A stretch of 64,000 bases of DNA from Sphingoaurantiacus capsulatus (GCF_042648405.1 NZ_JBHRXV010000001.1:248001-312000); one strand, 5' to 3'. Shown: positions 16,132-24,795, counted from the stretch's first letter. The notes: generated by a model not told the origin, from the sequence alone. A program made the numbers and translations.

Positions 16132-17066
16132 GCCGGAAAGTCGCAACGCGCACGAGCCAAGATAGAGCGGACATAGGCAACGTCGCGCTGTTGAAACACG
16201 CCGCGTGCGCCGGCAAATGCACAGTTCTCTGCAGCAAGCCGCTGGCCAGCAGCGACACCGCCCATCAAGTCATGGATACCCAGCCTTGAGAGGCGCGGCG
16301 AAGCGCGCGCCAACAGCCAGTCTATCAGACCGACGCTGACCATGTCTCCCGATCCGCAGGTGTCCATTACTTGCTCAACGGGGTAGGCCGCGCTCCAGAT
16401 CCGCTCATACCCATGACGGAGCTCGAGGCCATCCGCACCATAGGTAACGATCGCTATGGCGCCACTCGCCGCAACCATATCGTCAAGCTCAGGACCTAAA
16501 CGATCCGACGAGTATTTAAGCACACTAGTGATTGCGAGCGCATCGGCGAAAAGTGAATGGTCGATTTCTGATGGCTCAAAATAGATGATCGCCCCACCGC
16601 TATTAGCTTGGGCCATGGCGCCCAGGATCGCCGGCGACAAGCGATCAGTGTAGAAAAGCGCACAATTTTCCAGCGCCGCCGTTGCCGATTGCAGCTCCTC
16701 ATGTCCGATGGGTTGATAGCGAGGATATTCCTCAAACGTATCGCGACAGGTGAAGCTAAAGCTGTGCTGGCCTGAGCGGGTGTCGAGCTCTTGGCGCAAC
16801 ACCGGAGAGCGACGTCCAGCATGTCGATGGATGTAACGTGTGTCGGCGCCAGCTGTCTCAAACTCTGCCAGCAATTGCTCACCGATCTCGTCGAGACCCA
16901 GCGCGAGCACGGGTGCGACTTGACGGTGCAACATCGCAAGCGACACGAGCACGTTGCCGCACGATCCGCCTAGTGCCTCGGCGGTAAAATCGCCATCGGC
17001 ATACAAGCGATCAAGCACCGTAAAGCCGGTACCGACAACATCAATCATATCACGCCGCAGGGTCAT
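16128..17066 (-). CDS. PfkB-family carbohydrate/nucleoside kinase
   Basis: 312 residues, normal for the ribokinase family. N-terminal IDVVGTGFTVLDRLYADGDF and LGGSCGNVLVSLAML form the substrate-binding Gly-rich region. The anion-hole and catalytic motif is DTCGSGDMVSVGLIDWLL, with the catalytic Asp in C-G-S-G-D. It would phosphorylate a sugar or nucleoside hydroxyl with ATP. ATG 17066 overlaps the upstream stop by 17 bp; ATG 17048 would instead leave a 1-bp gap. Last gene of the five-gene operon. Substrate unknown. Confidence 0.88.
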   Translation of the reverse strand: MTLRRDMIDVVGTGFTVLDRLYADGDFTAEALGGSCGNVLVSLAMLHRQVAPVLALGLDEIGEQLLAEFETAGADTRYIHRHAGRRSPVLRQELDTRSGQHSFSFTCRDTFEEYPRYQPIGHEELQSATAALENCALFYTDRLSPAILGAMAQANSGGAIIYFEPSEIDHSLFADALAITSVLKYSSDRLGPELDDMVAASGAIAIVTYGADGLELRHGYERIWSAAYPVEQVMDTCGSGDMVSVGLIDWLLARASPRLSRLGIHDLMGGVAAGQRLAAENCAFAGARGVFQQRDVAYVRSILARARCDFPA

Positions 17067-19029
17067 TATGTTCTCTTTTTGTACTCATTTCGGCAAAACT
17101 GTCGAGCCCCAGCGACAAGACGTCCATTCGAACGCGCCCGTCGTCCTCCCGTTTCACGGCCTGAAGTAAGCGCATAAGCGCCTCCGGGCCCGTAAGCTCC
17201 TTACCGAATAGCGTCCAGCAGCCGTCTCGGCGGTCGCAGACCGTTCCAACGCTTATCCCATGAGCGTGTGACAGCAACTCATTATCGTTACCATCACGAG
17301 CGCCGCTGTCACCGATGCAGAAAATCGCTGCGCCGTCCGGCAACGTCTGCCTTAAGCGATCGACTACACTGAGTTTACTGGTGCTAGCGGCGAAGAAATC
17401 AATACTGTGCCCTGAGCGCCTGAACCGAATGGTTCCCGACGCAATTGGCGGACAGTCAGTCAGAGCCACTGGAAAAGCTAGGCGATCAGCAAGGTTGTCG
17501 AGCTTGACTGAAATCTGCACGTCGCTGAACCGCCCCCCAAACGCTCCCAAAAATAAATCGGGACGCGATTCGAGCCAAGATAAGGTTTGCGCCAAATCGG
17601 GATCCGAGGGGGGGCGATCAACCTCGATGTCAACGCTGAGCTGCCTGACATAAGCACCGTTATAGTAGCCGATCAGCACGTGATCGTGCATCTCCGCCGG
17701 AAGCACGGCACGCAGCGCCTTGCCGCCGGACCCACCACGGCCTGTAGCGAAAGCGATTTTTACGCCAAGCGCATTGAGTCGTACCAGCTCACTGATTATC
17801 GCGGCACGCGGATGTCCAAAGCGTTCATCATCGGAAATGAGCGTGCCGTCGTAGTCAAAAACTATTGCGCCGATTTGGGCAGCCGCAAGGGTTTCACGTC
17901 GTTCGGCGCTGGCCGCCCGAATACAGAAGCGTTCTTCCGATACATCGTCGTGCTCAAGTGCGGCCGCCCGTTTGTGACGGACTGCTGGCCCGAACTGGCG
18001 GGCGAGAGCAAGCAGCCCGTCATCTTCGTAGAGCTTTCGCCCGAAATCGCCAATGCCGGGCTTTCCTGGATCGATACCGGTCGCAACACCGATCGCCTCC
18101 ACGATTATCAAGCCTTGGATTATCCCTGCCGCCATACGCATGCGACCGGCATTGCCGAAGGTAAAGACATGACGCCGCAGTGCTGGCGGCAAGAACGTGT
18201 CTGCGCGCTCCCAGATGTCGGCTCCATCCTCGCTCACAAGACCAAGGATGATGGTCCGTTCACCCCGGTGATGTATCCAAGTGTGGCGACCGTGAGCGAA
18301 GTTACGCAGGTCGGTACGCTGGATTGGACACAGCGCGGCCTCCCAGACGGAGGTTTCAATCAGCTCAGCAATTGCTCGCAGCTGAGGATCGGCAACCAGA
18401 AGTAGCAAGTCGTCGCTACGTAAATCAGCGAACTGCGCCTGGACGGCTTGCCTGTTGGAGGGGCGCAGCAACTCGCGCACCCGCCCGATTACCGCTGCGC
18501 CGAGTGCCTCGCCCAACGGATCAACCGACACCAAATCGCTGGCGAATAGGAGCGCGAGTACTGAGCCAAAAAGTGAATGGGTGGCGAGAAATCCATCCTT
18601 GGCATCGGCAACCGGAAAACCAACTACGGTGTTGCGCGGATCGGCTGCGAGCAGTTGGGCCGCGGTTCCAGAGGGGTTTCGCGTCAGAAGATGAATCTGC
18701 GCCGCGCCGCGCGCGCGCGCGGCAACCGCGCTGGCAATGCTATCCGCGTTGTTGGCGCCGGCGCTGAATAACCAAACGTCGCTCTGCTCCAGGCTATCGT
18801 TTGCCAGCACAAACTCCGCTGGTGTCACGACTTGGGTCGCTGCCTCGAACAGCGTTTCCCTACATCGCGCAAAATACTGTGCAGTGATCGCCGAGCCGCC
18901 AGACCCGATCGCGACCGCCGGGCGATGCTGCCCTTGTCGAAGGGCCTCGGCGAGCAGAAGTACATCCGCGGTGGCGACCAACTCGGTGGTCCGCAGCAGC
19001 GTATCAAGCTTTTCACCGAACCGGCTCAT
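17050..19029 (-). CDS. SIS-domain and HAD-phosphatase fusion protein
   Basis: 659 residues in two parts. Residues about 1-340 are a double SIS (sugar isomerase) region: PAVAIGSGGSAITAQYFARC resembles the phosphosugar loop, followed by DVWLFSAGANNADSIASAV and GFLATHSLFGSVLALLF, then LRNFAHGRHTWIHHRGERT. Residues about 385-640 are a HAD phosphatase: IGAIVFDYDGTLISDDERF (nucleophile DxD), KIAFATGRGG (motif II) and IFCIGDSGARDGNDNELL (motif IV), with a cap of the type IIB kind between. It may isomerise and dephosphorylate a sugar phosphate. Overlaps its upstream neighbour by ATGA. I know of no characterised protein with this fusion in such an operon. Confidence 0.82.
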   Translation of the reverse strand: MSRFGEKLDTLLRTTELVATADVLLLAEALRQGQHRPAVAIGSGGSAITAQYFARCRETLFEAATQVVTPAEFVLANDSLEQSDVWLFSAGANNADSIASAVAARARGAAQIHLLTRNPSGTAAQLLAADPRNTVVGFPVADAKDGFLATHSLFGSVLALLFASDLVSVDPLGEALGAAVIGRVRELLRPSNRQAVQAQFADLRSDDLLLLVADPQLRAIAELIETSVWEAALCPIQRTDLRNFAHGRHTWIHHRGERTIILGLVSEDGADIWERADTFLPPALRRHVFTFGNAGRMRMAAGIIQGLIIVEAIGVATGIDPGKPGIGDFGRKLYEDDGLLALARQFGPAVRHKRAAALEHDDVSEERFCIRAASAERRETLAAAQIGAIVFDYDGTLISDDERFGHPRAAIISELVRLNALGVKIAFATGRGGSGGKALRAVLPAEMHDHVLIGYYNGAYVRQLSVDIEVDRPPSDPDLAQTLSWLESRPDLFLGAFGGRFSDVQISVKLDNLADRLAFPVALTDCPPIASGTIRFRRSGHSIDFFAASTSKLSVVDRLRQTLPDGAAIFCIGDSGARDGNDNELLSHAHGISVGTVCDRRDGCWTLFGKELTGPEALMRLLQAVKREDDGRVRMDVLSLGLDSFAEMSTKREHNDPAA

Positions 19030-20174
19030 CCCGGCGTGTCGCTCGCTGCGTCAGCGGAGCTTTTCCCGATCCCCATCACGGCGGGCACAATGCCGAGCTC
19101 GCGGTAAGCAGGCCCTGACAAAAGCAGGTGGACACGCATGTCAGGTGTGGCCGCGACGGTTGGACTTGCCGGATCGAAGTCATAGCGCACCGTTTCGATA
19201 TACTGGACGGGAAGATTGTGCTCGATCGCAGCCATAAGGGCTCCCGCGGCCATCACACGACTGCCCACCGGGGAAAGGATGATCGATGGCTCGAATATCT
19301 GATCGACTGCATTGGAGTAGCGTTTAGTAAGGGTACTCAAGGTCCGATAACAATCCAGCGGGTTCGATTCGGAAACATAGACAAGATCGCGTGGATCGAC
19401 CTGCCACTCGTCGACGAGCTGTGTCTCGTACTCGGCGATCAGCGCGTCCGCGCGGCGCGGATCGCGTGCAGGAAATGGGACTACCGGACAGATCTTGTAG
19501 GTCCCCCGGATCGACCTGGCGATCTCGGTAAGCGCGGACGAGCGTCCTTTGGCGAGCTGCGGCACCCAGATCTTCGCTACGTCCAGCTCGGCACTGCTTT
19601 GGTCAATACCTGCAAAGCCACGGACAGCCATAGGACGATCACCGGGTTCGCTGGCGATGGCGTCGTCCAACTCCGGGTTAGAAGCTATCATGATGTGGAA
19701 CGCGATGCCGCGCGCTTCACAATATTCGAGCAGGATACGGGCGGCAGGAAAGGCGACGCCGATTGACAGCGCCGTCATGTCGAGCACCACGTCGGTTGTT
19801 TGGGCCGCCGCGTTGTAGCTTCGCAGGACAGAGGCAACACGCAAGCCGGCGATCGGCGCGTTGTCATCCCCGAAGATGTCGACCCTAGCGATTTCGCAAC
19901 CAGGCACCAACTCTCTTAGCTGCGCCGCGTTCCGGTCGGCCGCCTCAACAAGCCTTGCGTCCGGAGTTCCTCGCTCCTCGCGGATAAAAAGGCCTGAAAG
20001 GCGGTCACCAAGGTGCCCGGCAAGCAGCGTGGCTATGCCAAGAGAGCGAGGGTCAAACCCCGCCGCGGCAACAAGCAAGCAATGAACGTCTGTTCGGCCG
20101 AAATACTCCTCGGCGAAAAGATCTACCTGCGTATCGAAATGGGCGACGCAGTTTTCCCAATGGTCGTGCGCCAT
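19026..20174 (-). CDS. Unrecognised Rossmann-like protein of the PRTase operon
   Basis: 382 residues, no confident family. The N-terminal domain opens with VHCLLVAAAGFDPRSLGIAT, a beta-strand and loop pattern, and has TTDVVLDMTALSIGVAFPAA (strand, then D-M-T-A-L-S loop). The C-terminal half has SESNPLDCYRTLSTLTKRY and SPVGSRVMAAGALMAAIE followed by LPVQYIETVRY. The latter loop, small residues then S-R/K and a Gly-Ala-rich helix, recalls the ligand loop of CARF-type sensor domains; the resemblance is by eye only. It starts 1 bp after the ATPase stop and ends overlapping the SIS-HAD gene, so it is an integral operon member. Confidence 0.72.
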   Translation of the reverse strand: MAHDHWENCVAHFDTQVDLFAEEYFGRTDVHCLLVAAAGFDPRSLGIATLLAGHLGDRLSGLFIREERGTPDARLVEAADRNAAQLRELVPGCEIARVDIFGDDNAPIAGLRVASVLRSYNAAAQTTDVVLDMTALSIGVAFPAARILLEYCEARGIAFHIMIASNPELDDAIASEPGDRPMAVRGFAGIDQSSAELDVAKIWVPQLAKGRSSALTEIARSIRGTYKICPVVPFPARDPRRADALIAEYETQLVDEWQVDPRDLVYVSESNPLDCYRTLSTLTKRYSNAVDQIFEPSIILSPVGSRVMAAGALMAAIEHNLPVQYIETVRYDFDPASPTVAATPDMRVHLLLSGPAYRELGIVPAVMGIGKSSADAASDTPG

Positions 20175-20175
20175 G

Positions 20176-22080
20176 CTAGCCCCCCAGCTCGCGCAAATAG
20201 GCTATATTGCGTTCGAGAAAGCCACCTCGGCGCAAGGTAAGGCCATGAGATAGGACGACGACACCGCTGAGCTCTATGAGGCACCAGCTTTTGCCACCTT
20301 GGCCATAATCGCGAGTGACTTCTATTGCGCCATGAGCGACAGCATATTTGAGGATGAGCGCAAGCTCATCGTTTGAGGTGAGGAGTTTGCCCATCTCCTC
20401 CTCCGGAACACCGATCGCATTTGCTCCGGCGCCGAGACGTCCATGCGGGAGAAGCGAAACTTCGAGACACGCCTCTGCGATGCCATCGACCATTGCGCGC
20501 ACATGGCGTGCAAATGGAAAAGCCCAGCCGTTCATGATCTCCACGGCTTTGGCTCGCATAACCTCTTGTTGCGCGTTCGCTGGAAGGGTCAACGCCCGTC
20601 CTCGGATCGCCTGAGTCTCCATACGCGCGACCAGTGCGCCAGCTAACTGTAGGAACAATTCGGCATTCTCGTTGCTAGCGTCGCACAGCGTGTCGAAGCC
20701 GTAATGGAATGCACGCCCGCTCAGTGCATGGAGATGTAGCCTTGCGGCCTCCGCGACAGGCGCATTTGCCTTGAGCGGGATCCGCGGCTCGGGATCGAAG
20801 TCCTCGAATAGAGAAACCTGCTGATCCGACACTCGGTTTGCGTAACGCGCCATCAGGACACGGACCATGGCCAAGCCGACTTCCGGCTCTCGATCGCCCG
20901 ACTGAGTTCCCGCAAAATAGCTGGCGACGAGCTCCTCTATTGCCGCACGTCGGATCGGCGTCACGTCGAAGCGGCGCTGGTCGCGCTCAACAGTGGCCGC
21001 CAGTTCACGTAGCTTCGCTTCTGAGAGGCGCGGCGGCTCATCGGGGACGAGGCGGCGAAATGGCGGAAGGCTGCGATTACGGAAGGCGGTGACCCGCGGG
21101 AGATAGCGGTCTGCCATATCCGCCGCCATTTCCCGGAAGCGCCGCCGCTCCTTGTCGCGGCCTTCGCCGCCTTGCATGAATATGTCGACGTAGTCGCGGT
21201 CGGGCTTGAGATTGTGCGTGGCGACGCTGCGCGCCGAGCGGAAAACAGCACCCGGGCTGAGCGCATCAAGGCGCATCATTAGCCAGCGTCCAAACTTGAT
21301 TTCCCGCCGCGCAAGCGCCGTGAACATCTGCTCGAACTGATCGGGATGAAGTGCGTGAACGTCATCGAGGATAGCGAGCGGTTTGACTGTTAGTCGCTCC
21401 CCTAGCCAGGGGATCTCGATCTCCTGGATACACTCGAAAGGCTGATAGGGATCAGTTGCCGCTTTCGGCAATTTGTCGATGTCAGGTGGCAGAAGGCTTG
21501 CGCCTATTGAATAGATCGCACGCTGCACTTCCAGCGCTCGGTCGCGAATGCCAGCCGCGCTCAGCCCCCCAATCTGCTCAAGCTGAGCTTCTGAGGCGTC
21601 CCTCGCGATGAAGCGAATATCGTCTAGGCGGCGATGATCACCATTTGTGAGGCCGCGAAGCAGAGCAAGCATGGTGCGAGCCTGCACAAGCCACAAAGCG
21701 AGCTTGGTCTTGACGCTATCTTCGTAGGGCAGCTCCCAAAAGTCTCGATATTCTGATTCCATGGGAATGCGCACTGCGGCGACGCTTGGCCTCCCATCTT
21801 CTAGAAATCCTGCCCCGGCGAGCGCAACGCTAAGCTGCTTGTAGGTTTCATTGAGAGGGTCGCGTAGGACTGTTTCGACGAGGCGAAACTCGGCCAGCAT
21901 GGCCAGCATAGTTTTCCCGCTTCCAGGCGCTCCCACAATACGGATAGGCAAGTCGAAAATAGCAGCCTTGCGCGGGTGTTCCGCTAAAAAGGCCGTGAGC
22001 GGCGCCGGGCTTACGATTTCAAGGAAGGTGGTGTCGTCACGAATGTATTCAGTTGCGCGACGGAGAAACGGATTTGCCAT
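20176..22080 (-). CDS. P-loop ATPase of the PRTase operon
   Basis: 634 residues. Walker A is IRIVGAPGSGKTMLAMLAEF (about residue 45) and Walker B is PLAILDDVHALHP (about 235), the spacing seen in STAND/AAA-type ATPases. The region between is helical, and the C-terminal 300 residues hold helical repeats and a possible winged-helix near GAIEVTRDYGQGGKSWCLIE. No transmembrane or nuclease motif is visible. It starts 2 bp after the PRTase-like stop and ends 1 bp before the next start, so expression is coupled. It may be the sensor or power unit of the system; that is inference. Confidence 0.8.
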   Translation of the reverse strand: MANPFLRRATEYIRDDTTFLEIVSPAPLTAFLAEHPRKAAIFDLPIRIVGAPGSGKTMLAMLAEFRLVETVLRDPLNETYKQLSVALAGAGFLEDGRPSVAAVRIPMESEYRDFWELPYEDSVKTKLALWLVQARTMLALLRGLTNGDHRRLDDIRFIARDASEAQLEQIGGLSAAGIRDRALEVQRAIYSIGASLLPPDIDKLPKAATDPYQPFECIQEIEIPWLGERLTVKPLAILDDVHALHPDQFEQMFTALARREIKFGRWLMMRLDALSPGAVFRSARSVATHNLKPDRDYVDIFMQGGEGRDKERRRFREMAADMADRYLPRVTAFRNRSLPPFRRLVPDEPPRLSEAKLRELAATVERDQRRFDVTPIRRAAIEELVASYFAGTQSGDREPEVGLAMVRVLMARYANRVSDQQVSLFEDFDPEPRIPLKANAPVAEAARLHLHALSGRAFHYGFDTLCDASNENAELFLQLAGALVARMETQAIRGRALTLPANAQQEVMRAKAVEIMNGWAFPFARHVRAMVDGIAEACLEVSLLPHGRLGAGANAIGVPEEEMGKLLTSNDELALILKYAVAHGAIEVTRDYGQGGKSWCLIELSGVVVLSHGLTLRRGGFLERNIAYLRELGG

Positions 22081-22082
22081 AG

Positions 22083-23210
22083 TCAGCCGTGCCTATCACG
22101 TCGACGAAACAAGGGCTGCATCGCATGGCCGTTTTCGTCGGACGTTTCCGCCCAGAGCAGCGGAATGCTGTTGTTTGGCGTATTATGCTCAAGAATGAGC
22201 GGCAGCGCACAGTCGGCATAACCCATTTTAAGATCGGACTGCTCCGCCTCGCCGGCATGCTCCATCAAACGCAGGTATAGGTCGTGGTTATAGTATTTTT
22301 CGCATAGCGCGATTGTAGCGTCGTCACGGCCGGCGCTGAGCTTAAGTGACTCGGGCAGCAAAGTGCCTTGGGTTACGTCTATCGAACCAAAGGTGCGGTC
22401 CGCCCATTCGCTATTTGCGCGTTCGGTACGTTGCCGCAGTGCCTCGTGCGCCTGAGCCGTCGAGATATAATGGTGGATGTGCAGCGCATAGTTCTCAACA
22501 ATCGGAAAGATTTTACCCTGGTCCTCAACCGCCTTGCGCGCGCCGATCAGCATATCGTTGAACTTCTGGAGCTTGCCTTTCCACTCGCCACCTTTGAATC
22601 GAATAAAGGTTGTCCCAGAAGCCGTGAAATCATCAATTAAGTAGACATGCTCGAACCGCTCGTCGCCAGCGTCGGCTTCTTTGATTTTCTTCGCGAGATC
22701 GAGCCACTTTTCAGTACCAATATTCATCATTGGTACAACCTGCTCCTGGGTAATGCGACCACTGTTGGCGCGTCGCATGATGTCGATGCGGCTACCATCG
22801 CTCATGCCTATGAAGAGCGACCGTCGCTTGATCCGCCGAAACGCAGCCACCCCTTCGCTACTACCCCATACCTCGTGCGGTTGAATGCCAGCCTGCTGAG
22901 CGGCGAGCCTTCGCAAGTGCGGGGTCACCGTTTCCGGGTAAAAGGCCTCGATAGCGCGGTAAAGCTCGGCGTTGGAAATATAAACCAGCCGGTGCTTGAT
23001 AAAATTATAGGCTGCCTGACGGTCCTCCGCGTCGAACTGCTTGAGCCAGATCGCCAAGTTTTCGATGAAGCGCGATCCGGCACGAAAATCGCTGTAGCCG
23101 TCATATTTGGTGGCAGCCATAAGCCGCAGCCAACTGTACTCGGCCGTCGCCACTCCGTCGTCGGTCCAGTCCATAATTTGCGCTATTAAGCGCAGGCCGA
23201 GTAAATTCAT
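22083..23210 (-). CDS. Phosphoribosyltransferase-like protein heading a five-gene operon
   Basis: 375 residues. HVYLIDDFTASGTTFIRFKG (about residue 190) is the PRPP-binding signature: two hydrophobic residues, D-D, then S-G-T-T. Around it are helical flanks not typical of housekeeping purine or pyrimidine enzymes: N-terminal DFRAGSRFIENLAIWLKQFD, and C-terminal DLYLRLMEHAGEAEQSDLKM. From memory, Pfam holds a conflict-associated PRTase family (PRTase-CE) with this kind of architecture; I could not check membership. First large gene of the operon; its ATG overlaps the stop of a tiny reading frame. Would form or break a ribose-phosphate bond to a base. Confidence 0.8.
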   Translation of the reverse strand: MNLLGLRLIAQIMDWTDDGVATAEYSWLRLMAATKYDGYSDFRAGSRFIENLAIWLKQFDAEDRQAAYNFIKHRLVYISNAELYRAIEAFYPETVTPHLRRLAAQQAGIQPHEVWGSSEGVAAFRRIKRRSLFIGMSDGSRIDIMRRANSGRITQEQVVPMMNIGTEKWLDLAKKIKEADAGDERFEHVYLIDDFTASGTTFIRFKGGEWKGKLQKFNDMLIGARKAVEDQGKIFPIVENYALHIHHYISTAQAHEALRQRTERANSEWADRTFGSIDVTQGTLLPESLKLSAGRDDATIALCEKYYNHDLYLRLMEHAGEAEQSDLKMGYADCALPLILEHNTPNNSIPLLWAETSDENGHAMQPLFRRRDRHG

Positions 23211-23238
23211 CGGCCCGGCATAGCCTCATGTTCAAGCG

Positions 23239-23355
23239 TCATCGTGTGCGCGTCCCCCCGAAGAGATTTTCTAACGAGTTGCTCATCTTCAGCAAGTCGA
23301 TTGCGCCGCGCACCGAGCGGGAATAGTCCGTTTTGGCGTGTAGCTTGTCTGCCAT
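23239..23355 (-). CDS. Possible 38-residue leader peptide of the operon
   Basis: Short reading frame upstream of the PRTase-like gene. The peptide begins MADKLHAKTDYSRSVRG and continues with a possible amphipathic helix AIDLLKMSNSLENLF. Its TGA overlaps an ATG that starts an 11-codon frame, whose own TGA overlaps the ATG of the PRTase-like gene, so the three could be translated in a coupled chain. No clear ribosome binding site. It may be a real small protein, a leader peptide or chance. Confidence 0.4.
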   Translation of the reverse strand: MADKLHAKTDYSRSVRGAIDLLKMSNSLENLFGGTRTR

Positions 23356-23410
23356 CGCGGCCGTACGCTTGCGTGCAACACGGAGGGAGTCAGTAAATAG
23401 GTACCGAACT

Positions 23411-23502
23411 GGGCTTATCTGGGGCTTATCCTAAAGCCTCCTTTGCGCAATCCATCGATAAACGCATGTTAATTATTGATTTTTTGCCTAGACCTTCGGT
23501 TT
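23411..23502. repeat. Degenerate internal attachment-like site
   Basis: Two GGGCTTATC repeats (23411-23419 and 23422-23430) precede, by 60 bp, GACCTTCGGTTT (23491-23502), a 12-bp match to the core of the flanking 48-bp repeats. The order of arm pair then core is the same as at the right end of the island. The rest of the core is absent. It lies exactly between the integrase/PRTase module and the catabolic cluster and could be a relic right end of a smaller, 13-kb element. Confidence 0.45.
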
Positions 23503-23545
23503 GAAGATACGAGGCTCGGTCGACAGCCTAGCTTCGGCCTGTGCG

Positions 23546-24769
23546 CTACCCCATCTCCTTCAGCGGCACACTGACATCGCGCAGCCGCCCAGCATTTGCC
23601 ACCGCCATTGCCTCGACGAGCGCCTTGCCGCCCGTGAAATCCTTGATGCTGTTTACTGCGTCGACCGCCACGACCCGGCCAGCACGCAAATAGATCAGGC
23701 TGAAGCTGCGGCTGGCCGGATCTCCGCGCAGCACGGTCGCGTCATAGCGGTGGTTGAGCCCGGCGGTCTGGAGCTTCAGGTCGTATTGATGGCTCCAGAA
23801 CCAGGGGAAGGCGCGGTAGGGTCCGGGCTGGCCGACGATAACGCCGGCGACCGTCTTGGCCTGGTCGATGGCGTTCTGGACGCTTTCAATCCGGACGCGT
23901 TCGCCGCCGGCATAGACGTTGGGGTGGAGCGCGCAGTCGCCGATTGCGAAAATGTCGGAAAGCGTGGTGCGGCAGAGCGCGTCGACGACGACACCGTTCG
24001 CGCAGTCGGCCCCCGCTTCGGCGAGCACGGCTTGCGCGGGGATCAGGCCGATGCCGGCGATCACGACGTCAGCGGCGATCTCCTCGCCGCTGCCGAGCAC
24101 GGCATGGCTGACGCGGCCGGCGGCTTCCCTGAGATAGGTAACGCCTGTGCCGGTGCGAACATCGACGCCGCGCGCGCGATGCTCGGCCTCGAAGAAGCGC
24201 GAGATCGGCCCGCCGGCGACGCGGGCAAGCACGCGCTCCTGCGCCTCGATGACGGTGACCCGCTTTCCCTGCTTCGCCAACACCGCGGCGCTTTCGAGGC
24301 CGATATAGCCGCCGCCGATGACCACGACCGACGCTGCCGCCGCGACCTCGGCGCGCAGGGGATCGACCTGCGCGGCGGTGCGGATCATGTGTACGCCGGG
24401 CAGCTCGGCGCCGATGATCGGCAGCGGGCGCGGATAGCCGCCAGCGGCCCAGACGAGCTGACCATAGCCGATAGTCGTGCCATCATCGGTCCAGACGTGA
24501 TGAGCTGCCGGGTCGACCGCCTCAACCCGGCGACCAAGCCGCAGCGTGATGTCGCGATCGCGCCAGAAAGCATCCGGACGAAGCAGCAGCCGACCGAACG
24601 ACTTCTCTCCGCCGAGATACTCTTTCGATAGCGGCGGCCGCTCATAGGGGGGTACCGGCTCCTCGCCGATGATAGCGACGGTGCCGGCGAACCCGAGCTG
24701 GCGCAGGCTCACCGCCGCCTGTGCGCCGGCCTGCCCGCCGCCGACGATGACAACGTCAAAGCAATCCAT
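23546..24769 (-). CDS. NAD(P)H:ferredoxin reductase of a ring-hydroxylating dioxygenase
   Basis: 407 residues. FAD-binding VVIVGGGQAGAQAAVSLRQL at the N-terminus, PPYERPPLSKEYL typical of BphA4/ThcD-type reductases, the NAD-binding ASVVVIGGGYIGLESAAVLA near residue 145, and DIFAIGDCALHPN (FAD). These flavoproteins pass electrons from NADH through a ferredoxin to a Rieske oxygenase. It is the last gene of a reverse-strand run that also contains the hydratase and regulator. The oxygenase subunits lie 15 kb away at 39.5-41.3 kb and no ferredoxin gene is seen in the window. Confidence 0.92.
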   Translation of the reverse strand: MDCFDVVIVGGGQAGAQAAVSLRQLGFAGTVAIIGEEPVPPYERPPLSKEYLGGEKSFGRLLLRPDAFWRDRDITLRLGRRVEAVDPAAHHVWTDDGTTIGYGQLVWAAGGYPRPLPIIGAELPGVHMIRTAAQVDPLRAEVAAAASVVVIGGGYIGLESAAVLAKQGKRVTVIEAQERVLARVAGGPISRFFEAEHRARGVDVRTGTGVTYLREAAGRVSHAVLGSGEEIAADVVIAGIGLIPAQAVLAEAGADCANGVVVDALCRTTLSDIFAIGDCALHPNVYAGGERVRIESVQNAIDQAKTVAGVIVGQPGPYRAFPWFWSHQYDLKLQTAGLNHRYDATVLRGDPASRSFSLIYLRAGRVVAVDAVNSIKDFTGGKALVEAMAVANAGRLRDVSVPLKEMG

Positions 24770-24795
24770 CGATCCTCCACTGTGGCATAGGCAGG

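Noticed and set aside
12000..23500. CRISPR array or Cas genes beside the operon
   Set aside because: No regularly spaced repeats and no Cas motif were seen; the CARF-like loop alone is not evidence of CRISPR.
24769..24795. Terminator between the reductase and hydratase genes
   Set aside because: The gap is 26 bp and shows no stem; the genes are better read as one operon.
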